Source: Breviolum minutum Mf 1.05b.01
Lineage: Eukaryota > Sar > Dinophyceae > Suessiales > Symbiodiniaceae
Reading direction: 5' to 3'
NCBI GenBank assembly: GCA_000507305.1
Contig: DF240870.1
Span: 34,630 to 98,629 of the forward strand
DNA: 64,000 nucleotides
This document shows, one piece after another, positions 13,796 to 25,700 of this stretch; within the stretch, counting starts at the first letter, position 1; each line of letters starts with the position of its first letter. The position numbers were made by a program, and so were the translations under genes. Under the pieces are notes generated by a model that ran no database searches, had not been told where the DNA came from, and saw only the letters and a program-made list of their open reading frames with translations.

Positions 13796-16700
13796 TCATC
13801 ATCATCATCATCATCATCATTATCATCATCATCATCACCATCATCACCATCATCACCATCACCATCACCCTCATTGCCTGCCTCACCTCATGGGGAAGAC
13901 ATGGTGTTCGTTTGACTGTACGCACTTTTGTACTTTGTTGCAATTAGCTGCAACTTTTCAGAGCTCAGAGTGGTCTGGAGGTGCATCGAAACCGCTGTGG
14001 AGATTTGCCGCGTCTTCAATTGCGGCCTGTGCATCGATCGACAACTAGGTCCCCGGAGCAACGAAAAACGGGAAACCGCGAGGGTTGCAGTGGTTGTATC
14101 ATCTTGATTTCTGTATCTCTGTTTCACTGGTACCACATCCCAGACATGGGGAAGGCATTCATGCCTAAAAATGCATCTTCCAAACATGTCTTACACTCAT
14201 GAGCACCTGCTTTCTTGCAAGAAATAGATTGGGAGATCTCTTCCTCTTGAGCATTGTGTGAGTCCTTTTGGCATTGGTTGACCCCCAGTGGTGCGCAGGT
14301 GAGGTCTTTTCCCCTGCGTACTTCGGTGTTTGGGAGCCTCCGGGTCCAAAGATGCGTAGCGCCGAAGAGATTTGCGCCTATGTGCCCAACGATGTCAGGA
14401 GGGATGCCTTTTGTCATTAGGTTCGAGATTTCAACATACCCAGAAGCTGCAGAATGCCCTTGCAACACGTAGATAGATTCATCAGATGCAGGCGCATCCG
14501 CCTTGACTGGCTATGTCTTGACTTTGTGTCCTATTGTACCTATAGCTCCTGCTTCATGGCCACCCGTCCAGGATTGTTGGCGTAGGTGATGATGATGGAA
14601 AGAGTACAGCAGAGGGCTTCATAGGCCTGGAGACCGAGGGTAGATTCGATTCGCCCATTTGTCTCCCTTCAAAAGTCTTCTTGTTCACAGATATCAGTTT
14701 GGATTCGTCTTGGTCAGCCTCCGTCTCTCGTCAGCGGAAGAATCTATGAGGAGATTAAGATCAAAACTGGCAAATTCTAGAGAAATTACTTCTATTGATC
14801 CGTCCAGCATCCAGAACCTCCAAGTTGTCCTTCCCTTCAAAGATCCTCATCTCCAGTAACCTTTTGGTTAGGCACTACTCCGGAATGGCCCGAGAAAAAT
14901 GGGAAACTGCGCTTGGCCATTCGCGTGGAACAACTCAGTGAGAAGGTGCTTTCGAAAGCTGGGAAAACTTTCCAACTTTCCAGGGTGCATATCCTAAATG
15001 TGAAGGCTAATGTGACACTTCAATCATCTTAAATCCTTAAAGTTTGATTTTTTATGGAGGTCGGCACCAAAAAAACCAGCTGGTTTAGCAACTTTTAAGA
15101 CTTGGCCAGGCAGGCAAGTTGGGAGGCGCCAATTTGGTCCTGGTCACTCATGGAGATTGTGTGGCAGGAAGCGGTCGTGTTTGGCTCCAACATGGCTCCG
15201 TGTCAAGTGATCAAGATCGTTTTTCTTCTGGAAGATCTTGTGAGTTTTACCATGTTCTACCAAGTTTTACACCTGCACTTATGTTGCTACTGCATGCTGC
15301 CTGGCATTTCTGTTCTTGCTCAACCTTTGACATGTCTTTCCATGTCTTTCCTACTTTTTTCCAACACTTGATGCAGGATGTTTGGCCTTGGCTAGCACCA
15401 AGGGAGAGCTAACAGCCCCGGTGGTGTCCAAGGTGTGGGTTGATGCTGGATTTCAAGCCGTTGAATAGAACCGAATGGTAAAGATGATGCAACTGTGCAT
15501 CTGATGCTCCTTGTAGTTAATGAAGTTTTGAATGACCAATGAACATCAACGAAATAGTTTGTTGATTGGCCAGTTTGCACAAGGTTCCTTACTGTGGTTT
15601 CGTGGTACTGGAGCGTCGCTGGGCTGCAAAAAAAGCTTGGCCTCCGCTAGTATGCCACAGTGATATGTCGTGATGAAACATGATGAAGCAAAGTTCTGTT
15701 TCGGTCACGAGTTGGTGAGCATCGGGCCTTGTGTAGGGGTCCCGTTTGGAGTTGGGAGTCTGGGGGTAGAGCTCTCTTCGCCGATTTCGTCGTAGCGACC
15801 GCTACCATTGGCAGCATTTCCAAAGAGATATGTTTTGCGTGGCAGGCGCAGCGTTTCGTGCATTTCACGTTGGTCCGGATTTGTGTTTTTCGCGGCAAGC
15901 GCAGTGAATTTGTCACGTTTTCGTCCCATTGATGTCATGGCGTTGCACGTGGCAGAGCCATCGTTTTGAGGTGTGCCATTTGTGCGGGGGTTTTGCAGTG
16001 CGCTCTTTGTAGAGAAGTGTTGGAAAAGAGCATTGTAGAGGTAATGCAAGATCCAACACTTCCCTAACCTACGTTCCACTCTTTCCGACACTTCCGACGT
16101 CCTTCTCTCTGCTCCAACATCATCCTCCAAGACTTCTCTACAACACTCTTAGTGTTGGAAAAAGTGTTGTAGTAGTGTTGGAGAAGGGTTAGCGAAGAGT
16201 GTTGTAGAGAATGAGAAGAGTGTTGTAGCAAGCTTTGGAGAAGGGCGTTGTGGAGCAGTGTTGGAAAGAGTTGTACAGAAGTGCTAGAGAAGAGCGTTGT
16301 AGAGTTGAAGAGAAGTATTGCAGGCTGCAGGAGTGTAGTGTCAATTGTGGAGAAGTGTTGTATAAAGTGTTAACAATGTCTTGGGGAAGAGTGTTTCGGA
16401 AAAGTGTTGGAGAAGCGAAGAGAAGCCTTGGGAAAGGTTGTAGGAGCCGTGTTTCTAGAGGAGTTTTGAACAGAAGAAGAGTCATGCGAAATAGTGTTCA
16501 CACAAATTTCTGCTGACTTGCATTCGGGTTGGTTGGCCGGATCTGGTTTTCCAGCACATTGGCTTGTGGTTTTTGAGGCCCATTTCAATCAGATGAACCG
16601 CCCAAAAGTTTGTTGGATCCGACAGCCGGCTGGAACGTGTACAATGGCCACAACCAGGTGTTGAGCCGACGGACTTGGCAATTCTTTGTGATCTTTTTGG

Positions 16701-19700
16701 GATGGTGAAAAGTGACCCTTCCAAAGGTTAAGTGACCTCCAACCAGGGGATAAAAAAGGTCATTTTGAATCACCTGGGATATGTTTATTTTTCCATGTTT
16801 TTTCCTAATTTGGAGTGGCTGGCCATGGCAGTGCTGGATTTGATTGCCTATAAAGTGTGGCATCTCTTTGCAACTTAATTTGAAAAAAACACTTCATCCA
16901 AATAAGGCACGGAGCAAAAAAACATCGTAGGCAATAAAAGGCAACCTAGGAAACCACCAGGGTATTTCTTGGTGTTTTTTGTGGCCGCAAAGCTACCACG
17001 GTGTAGGTGGTGGATCCAAATGCTGGGCACCTCAGCACGTGGAATCCGACGACAGAGAAGAAGGCAGCGCAACTGCAAAACTTGGCCAAAGACTTGGCGA
17101 AGCGCAACCAGGCCGTGATCGAAATGGAGGAGGTGCGGTGGTTGTGGTGTTTCGAAAGAGCCGAGTTGATGCTTTTTGGCCGTTGATTCACCTTGGGGGG
17201 TAGAATCTAGCAGCTCCAAAAGGCCCAGGCAAAACCTTTTTTTTTAGATGCCTTTTTTGGATGCCTTGAGACCACCATCCAGGAGATTGCTGAAAGTCCA
17301 CGACGACGAGAAAAGCGGCAAACCACCTTGATATTGGAAAACGAATTGCTTCTTGGACCAGAATTCTTTGTGCAAAGGAGGTTTGTTTTTTTCAGATGAC
17401 TGATTCGTCAAAGGACCCTCCGAAGAGCTCAGAAGCTGCTGGAGCCGCAACAAGAGGCGAAAGGATGGTCCTGTCAATTCATTGGGACACGTTGGGCTGG
17501 GGGGTGGCCGTTGCGCTGGTGCTCTCATACCAGTTGCAATGGAAAGTGGATACCTGATGATACATGTTCAAATCCAGTAGCTTGTAATAGTCAGTTTGCC
17601 TTGCGAAAGCTGTTACCCCATCCAAGCGGATTTGGTCCCATCCCCTATACCTGGGATCAGACACGTTTCCCTGCCCCTATGACAGGTTGGCCTTCGGTTT
17701 CAAGAGTTGTTGCCCAACATGCCCCCAGAGCGTTCGATGTCAGGTGCTAGCGTATGAGGGTTTGCTGCGGAAAAGTTGGAGTTCGTTTTTTTTTCTTCAA
17801 AAAACGTGTTTTTTTTTCCTTGCTTGCCACTGCCAGGAGAACATATTAAGGAGCTGGCGGAATACGCGCGGTCTGAGAGCTTTAACGTTTGAAGCTGTCC
17901 CAATGCTGGACGACTTTTCGTGGGGTCAATGGATGGGAAGGACATGGAAAGGACTCATTTCTAAAAATTGTCAAGTCTGTCTATAGGTTCCAGCATTGTT
18001 GGATCAGATTCTGCTCCGAGCAGTGAATCAGCACACGGCGAATTTCAGCCGGCCAATCCACTACTGAAAAAGACCCTGAGTGCCAAATTCTTTGCACTGA
18101 AGATGTGCCTGAAGCTTGTCTTGTTTTGCCACAGAAAGCATGGCGCTTCCGTTTCAAATGCACCCCCTTTAGACTTGCCTCTGAAGCTTTATAGGAAAGC
18201 CACTTCAAGAAGATTGATTTGAGCAGTGCTTGAATTGCTTTGGCAGCTCTTCAGGCGATAAAACTAGAAATGTTTGTCACCCTTTCAAAGTAGTTTGGGC
18301 CGCTGAAAGGAGCACCCAACGAAGGGTGGCAGTGGCAGCGATGAAACATCAAGAGATTGGCCCTGGTTGCTCATATTGCAAACTTCGACGTTTGTTGGAG
18401 ATAACTCTAAGATTGTCCAAACTGGTCGGTTAGACCGGACCGACAGGGATGACCCAGCAGTGATGAATCTTGATGCTATCTCTAAGTTTCCTTCAAGGCG
18501 CTTTGGCCTTCTACAAACTGGCTGTGGCTGATTGTGCTTAAAGTCAACTTATTGCATCGGAAGCGAGACTGCAAGCATGAAGATCAACCTGGGCTACTGC
18601 CAGTGTCACCGTCACAAAAAAGCTCCAAAGTGAGTCAGCGTGCAAAAATTGTTGTTCAACTTGTTTCGTGTAAGATCATGCTTCAATCACCTCGGTTGAG
18701 GTTTTCTTCTACATTTTTGAAGATGAAGAAGCTGCTTTTTTCCCCTGAAGAATGGCTTTCGGGATGTGGCTTGCACGGCTTGCACGTTAGCAGAAAAGGT
18801 TGCAACATCTTCGGATATTGGATCAACAGCAGCAAGAAGTCTAAGGGTTGCTTCCTTGCTAGGGATTCATCACCAAGCTAACCAGGAGGTTCGATGCAAC
18901 TTAGATGTGCCTCAAATTCGGTCCTTGTTCCTCGCAAAGGCCAAAATCCTGGTGATGCAGCCGAGGAGAATAGCAGCTACCACTCTTGCGGTTGGGGTGC
19001 CTGCCACAACCCATCTTTTTGTTGGTGTGTCCAATCCAAAGTCAGGTTATTATCTTACGTTGTAAAGATTTTGGGTGGCATTGTGGGGGCCTTTTTTTGT
19101 GACTTGCAAACTGTTGTTATGTTGTTATTGTTCCGGTATTTTCGTGGATGCTATTCAAGAGCCGGCGTATGGTCCAGAGTCATAGGTTACATGTACATGT
19201 AAAAGTAGTACCCTGGGGCAGAGGTTTCAACCTTTGAAAGTGCCTATAGGTCAAAGGGAAGGATTTGCCAAAAGGATGTGCACAAGCTGACCATTGTCGC
19301 CATTGTCTTCTTTCTGGTGTCTGTGCCATCGCTTTACTGTTTTGCCATGTTGATTCAGTGCGAGGTTATCCACCATGTTCATGTCCGGACCACACCAATT
19401 TGTCGGTTCACAACAACAACACAGACACCCACCCATACACACACACACACACACACAAGACGCCTGGCAACAGCAATACTTGTACACCAGAAGCAAAGGC
19501 CTTTCGCATCAAAAACCTTTTACACCAGAAGCATTTTAAACCAAACAACTTTTAGATACACCTAGAAAGTTTGCGCAGACAGGCCTTTTCCATCGGAAAC
19601 GTCTTTGCACCAGCAACATGTGTGCCCCAGAAGCAGAGGCCTTTTACACCAGAAACATTTCGCGCCACACAGGTTTTTCACCCGACATGCTTTTCGCCAA

Positions 19701-22700
19701 AGGCCTTTTATACACACAGCCTTCTACTTTTTACACCAGACGCCTTGTGCAAGTGTTTTCACATCACACCACATAGAACTTCACCAAGACATTTTACAGC
19801 TGGAGCCTTTTACAGCTTTTTACACTAGGAGCCGTACCATGCAAAACGAAATAGAAATGTGCGCATAGAACTAACACGGCCCTGGATATGTATATCATCA
19901 TTATTTTAATATGCGTTAATGCGTGACAGCAAAACGCATTAACCACCCTGACCAGCCAATCTGACAGACCTGCTCAGCTTGAGCTACTCTGAGCAGGTGT
20001 ATGATGTGGACTCCTGGAAACGATAAATAATATCTTTGCTAATTTAATGTTTCCAATGTCACTGACATCCATGAACAAATCGACTCTGAAGAAACAGCCG
20101 GAGCGTTTTGTTTCGCCGCCCCTGGCCATATATTATATGCATGTATCCAGAGATGTAGACTTCCACCCTTGCCAACTTCTATATGTTCAAGATGATTTGG
20201 TTTCGGTTTCACGGATTTGGAGATGATCCAATTGAGAGTCACAGCTTCGGATCAAATGGGGATGATCACCTAGGAACGCATTGCGGTTGAACGATGTCAG
20301 CGCTTGGGTGTTGATGTGGGATATCAGGCGCAACAAAAACCAGCAGTCTTCCAAGCGGGGGAGAAATTGTTCTCAGCACTTTGATACGACATTTGTGTTC
20401 TATAATCATCCACACTCTGGGATCTTAAGGATTCACGGAAAAACCCCAGGAAAATGCCAGATTCGGAACCTCAATCCCACCTCCCAGCAAATTTTTCAGG
20501 TGCCCTCAGCATCGCAATCAGAACGTGCACGGCTAGTCTTCTGCACTTTGGGAGCTTCTTGGAGTCATGAAGGGGGCCTGGAGGTGAAAGATCCCATTTT
20601 GAAAGATCTGTTTGAAAAACGACTTGAATTCCCCCCAAGTCAAGATGATCACATGGCATGACAAAAAGGCGTTTGGGGAATTTCGGCAATTTTGGGGGGT
20701 TGGAGTGTTGAGATGGATGATCCAATCAGATCCATCCAAGTTTTAATATTGAGGCACTGGGAGGTTGCCTGGAAGCTGTCAGGTTTTTCGAAGGCGACTC
20801 CTACTTGATCCTGACTTGGTGGGTGTCACCCATATCATCTTTGACGAGGTGCTGGGACTATTTAAGACATAGAACTCATGGGTGGTTTGTAGTCCAGGTT
20901 GGTTCTCATGGTGAAGCTTTGCCTCAACACATTCTATTGTTATTTCATGGGAATATATAACCTTCCGATACAATAGCACACAATAGCAACTGCATGTGAA
21001 CAAAATGGTCCCTGCTATTGCCAATGGAAAGCCGCAGCTTCTAGGTGCATGAGCGGGACAAGTTGGCTGACTTCAACATGCAACTTGGCATGACATATCT
21101 CATTTCAATGGATAATTTTTAAGCATCAATTTCGTTTTTTGGGGTACTCCTGAATTTGTGGGTTGTTTCTCAGGATTGTGGTACGAGACCTACTCGCGAG
21201 ACGGAGTGACCTGAGGCGTTTTGTCGCGCTTCCTACCCCCCCCCCCATTTGAACTCTATCTCCTTGCTACAATTCTTGCATTCCAGATGGCTGCCAGAAA
21301 TTGATAGGGGGATGAACTTAAAATAGCTGTGAATAATTGAGCCTTGGTTGGACATGAATCTGCAGATAGCCACATCAATTTAGGGGCTTCCAGTCAGAAG
21401 TACCTGAACTTGAACAACACAATTCTTTACGTAATGAATATAATAGATACGTCTATATTCGCAATGTTTAACTCTTATGGGGCTATGGCATGAGCTCTCC
21501 AAACGAGTGATGTCTGGCTCAAGTGGTCTGCGAAACGTCCAAAGGGGAAGCTTCCGAAAGGCACTGAAACGATTCACCGAAAAGAAGCGCACAGATTTGA
21601 TTTTACAAGCCTTTGCAGCAGCTTGGGAGTCTAAGGGGTCGAGGCCGGATGAACGTGACTACACCATTGGAATCTCTGCTTGTGGAAGGGAAAAATTGTG
21701 GCAGCAGGCCTGCTGGCTTTTGAATAGAATGCCACTTGGTCAAGTTCAACCTAATGTGTTCTCGTACAGTGCTGCAATCAATGCATGTGAGAAGGGTAGT
21801 GAATGGGAGCGAGCATTGAGCTTATTTGAGGAGATGCTTCAGACAAAGATCAGTCCTAACATCATCAGCTACAACGCAACAATCAGTGCCTTTGAAAAGG
21901 GTGGTCAATGGGAGCAGGCATTGAGCTTCTTGGATGCAATGACATCAACAAACATGTGCCCAGATGTGATTAGCTACAATGCAGCAATCAGTGCATGTGA
22001 AAAGGCTGGTCAATGGCACCAGGCTTTAGCTATATTGGAGATGATGCCACTCTGTCAAATTAGTCCAGATGTGATTAGCCACAATGCTGCGATCAGTGCG
22101 TGTGAGAAGGGGGGTCAATGGCAGCGGGCACTGCAGCTGTTGGAGACAATGCCGCAGAGGAAACTTTGTCCTGATATAGTCAGCTACAGCGCAGCTATCA
22201 GTGCTTTTGGAAAGGGCAGCGAATGGCATCATGCTCTGAGCGTGCTGGAGACAATGGCCCATGCACGAACCAATCCTGATCTTTTTTCCTACAATGCAGC
22301 GATCAGTGCATGTGGAAACAGCTCTGAATGGCAACAGGCATTGAGGTTGCTAGAGGCAATGCCTAGGAGGAAAATCAAGCCAAGCGTAATTAGCTACAAT
22401 GCTACCATTACTTCAATTGAAAGAGGGGGTCAATGGCAACAGGCCATGAGTTTGTTTCAAGCAATGCCAAATGTTGGAATTTCTGCTGACCTGTTTAGCT
22501 ACAATGCTACCATTAGCGTTTGCAAAAGCAACACTCAATGGCAACGCGCTGTTGGATTGTTTGCGACAATGCCGGAGGTGAGGTTGTTCCATGATATTGT
22601 GAGCTACAATGCCGCCATTGGTGCCTGGGAAGAAGGCAATCAGTGGCAGCAGGCCCTGAGTTTGTTGGATGCGATGGAACATGTAAAAATCCGTCCTAGT

Positions 22701-25700
22701 TTACTGAGCCACAATGCGACCATAAGTGCTTTTCAAAAATGTGGCCAGTGGGAGTGGGCGATAAGCTTACTTAAAGCGATGCCTGAGAAGAAAAGTCAGC
22801 CAGACATCATCAGCTACACTGCAACTGTTTTCGCCTGTCAAAGAGGTTTTAAGTGGCAGCAGGCTTTGGATGTCTTTCAGGCGATGCAACAAGACACAAT
22901 TTCTCCAAGTATCATCAGCTATGGTGCAGTCAGCAGTGCATGCCGCAAGGCTGGTCAATGGGATCAAATCTTGCGTTTGTTGGAGGCAATGAGGGTGAAC
23001 AAAGTGTCTCCAGATGTCATTGTCTATAATTTGGCTATGGGTGCTTGTGAAAATGTTGGTATGTGGCAGTGGGCGTTGAGCTTGTTGCAGGAAATGTACT
23101 CAATCTCAATGAGACCTGACAGGGCCAGCTTCAGTGCGACTGTCACGTCTTTGGTACAGAGTAGTAAGCAACAACTGGCGGCCAGCTTCCTTCGCACATT
23201 GCCGCAGATGGAAAGGGAGGCTGACGTGATTGGCAATGGAACAGCTGTTAATGTTTGTGAAAGAAGAGCTGAATGGCAGGAGGCTCTAAGCATGGTCGTG
23301 GTACTGCAAGAAGCAGCAATTCGTCCTGATGTCAGCTGTTTTTCTGCAACGATCAGTGCTCTTGAAAAGGGTGGCCAATGGGAGGAGGCATTGAACCTGT
23401 TTGGGGCAATTGTTGCAGCGAGAATCAGTCCGTATCTCTTTGCGAGTCGACCCGCTGCTATGTGGCAGCTGGCATTGAGTTTGCGAGTTTGTGTGGGAGC
23501 GCGAGTTTGCCAAAAGAACCTGGGTATGTTTGAAGTCTGAGACTCTCCCATTTCAAGGTTTCCTTCCAGGACTTTCAAAATTTTTGACTGCACCCTGGCA
23601 CATAGGAATCACTAGCATTCTTTAACACAGGCCCCATGAATTGGTTTTCATGCGGCCATCTATGTCGAAAGCTCCGGTGGGCATTTGGGTGCTGAGGTTC
23701 CTTAAATGTTCAGATGATGCAACCTTGATACTTTGGGTACCTTGTTACCCCCACAGGTTTCACAGAAAACTGAAAACCTTGGAGACCAAAGGAACTGACT
23801 CAGGATGGCACGCGTTTCAGTTGCCCAAGTGAAATAGAACGATGAGTCCATGCCAAGGAGTATAGCCCAAGTGAAACAGCCCAAGTATAAACTAATCAAA
23901 ACTGGTTTTCTTCCTCTTGTTTCTCCGTCTCATTCAATTTCACCAAATCTTGTTGGTGTTTTCTATATTGGCATCACCCCGCATGAGCCTTTCCTGGTGC
24001 TTTTTGCCAGGCTGGTGCTGATGAGTGTCTCTTGACATCTTGAAAAGGGCTTGGATGTGATGAGTCTACATGATGATATTAAGTTTAAATTTCTTCATGA
24101 AAATAGAACAAAATCACTTTTTCTCTTCACTCCAATTTTGCAATTTTGGATGTTTGGGTATCAAACTGGGGAAGTGCGTCAGGAGCCCTGACCCCAGACT
24201 CATGGAGGATCAGGTTTAGGGGTACTTGGTCTTACCCCTTCCTCAAAATGCACATGTAACCAATGCAGTGATACATCCTGAAAGACGTTGGTGATCTTCA
24301 AGTCTTCAAGTGCCATCTTTCCGGATATACTCTTTAAGACTCTTCAAGGTGTACGTATATTTATATGACTGCATATATTTTTCCTCTGTTTCCAATATTT
24401 TCCCAGGCCACACTTCAGATGGACACCTTTGAGCGTTACTTTGAAGGTGGGCGGTTCTACGTGGTGGGTGGGTGGCAATACCAAATTTTCGATGATTTTC
24501 TAAAAGGTTTGCACTTCATGATGAGAACGTGGCATTTTGATGGCAGATCATGACAATGAAGATGATGGTTTCGACGGTATTTGGACACCACAGGTGCTAC
24601 AAAGGTGAAGATTCCTGGCCGTGCATGCTGCTTAGTTCTGGCAGTGGTGGAGATTTGATTAAAAAAAGTCATATCTTGATGGACGCAAACCTCACATGCA
24701 TCCCGAGATCATGACTTGTCGGTTTTTACATTTTCATGATTCATAGATTGATAGGTAGTTTTTCTTTCAAACCATTCGATGATGTGACCTTAGATCGCAA
24801 CTTTGAGTGGAAAACCACCGCGACTGAGTGCGAAGAGTTGCCACGCAACATCACCACACACTGGTGTGTGTTTTCTTCGTACTGCATTGACACTTCCTAT
24901 ATAATCTATACGTACTGTATAGATTATTACTCAAATTAAAGCATCCCAAGCTTGTTGCTTTTCGCATCATTGCTCTTCTTTTAGCCAAGCGGAACAAGAC
25001 AACCTCAAGTTCACAGGAGCTTATGTTCCATTTTAATCCATATCAGCAGGTAGCATTGTTGGCATCGGTGGCATCAAAGTCAAGTAAGTGAGGTCTATCC
25101 AGTGAGTGAGCTCTACTTGGATGAAGTTGCAGTGGGGGGACTTGAAGTTGTGATGGAGCCTTGTCTCGGTTTCCACTCCATGTTTACGGAGTGAATTTAT
25201 GATTAAATAATTCATCTCAATCATTCCACCGGGGGGGTGAACATGCTTGGGCTGTCTCGTGTCACTGCCTGCTGCATTTTTGTTGTCTTCGGGGGATTCG
25301 AGGCGACTCTCTATAAGCAAGGGCAAAAGATGTTTCAGCTGTGGCTCGGGTCTGGCATCTTAGTTTTTTATCTCAAGTCTCTGGTGCCTTGGCGAAACTT
25401 TGCTTTGCTATCCGATTGCTTGGTGTTTCACCGAGGCCAGGCATCTTGTGCGGTGGCATTGCACGGTCTCCCATGTAAGGTCGAGGTCTGTGAGCCAGTG
25501 GGTTTGCGGTAAGAGAATGTTCAAAAAGCCTTCAGGCTCAGAGATGGCCTTGCTGCTTCATCCTGGTGATTTTTTAAGGGAACATTAGAATCAACATAGA
25601 ACTTAGCAAGTATTTGAGTTTTTGAGTGTGAACATGTGCGATGACAATCTTTGGTTGTTTCCTTGATCTCTGGCTGATGGGCCTCGATTCCAAGGATATT

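Noticed and set aside
13293..14048. Long open frames with poly-His, poly-Pro, poly-Gln, poly-Met and poly-Val
   Set aside because: They are translations of the trinucleotide array and of the N gap. The real coding here is the third + frame (13363-13436 and 13981-14048) of the phosphatase.
18286..18420. Second protein-kinase N-lobe (VVWAAERSTQRRVAVAAMKH)
   Set aside because: It recalls a beta-2/beta-3 hairpin, but the lysine position is Ala, no glycine loop precedes it and no other kinase motif follows.
22026..22967. Three minus-strand frames of 66-102 codons under the PPR gene
   Set aside because: Shadows of the 35-codon periodicity of the + strand gene.
23024..23593. 189-codon minus-strand frame
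   Set aside because: It is antisense to the PPR coding region and mirrors its repeats.
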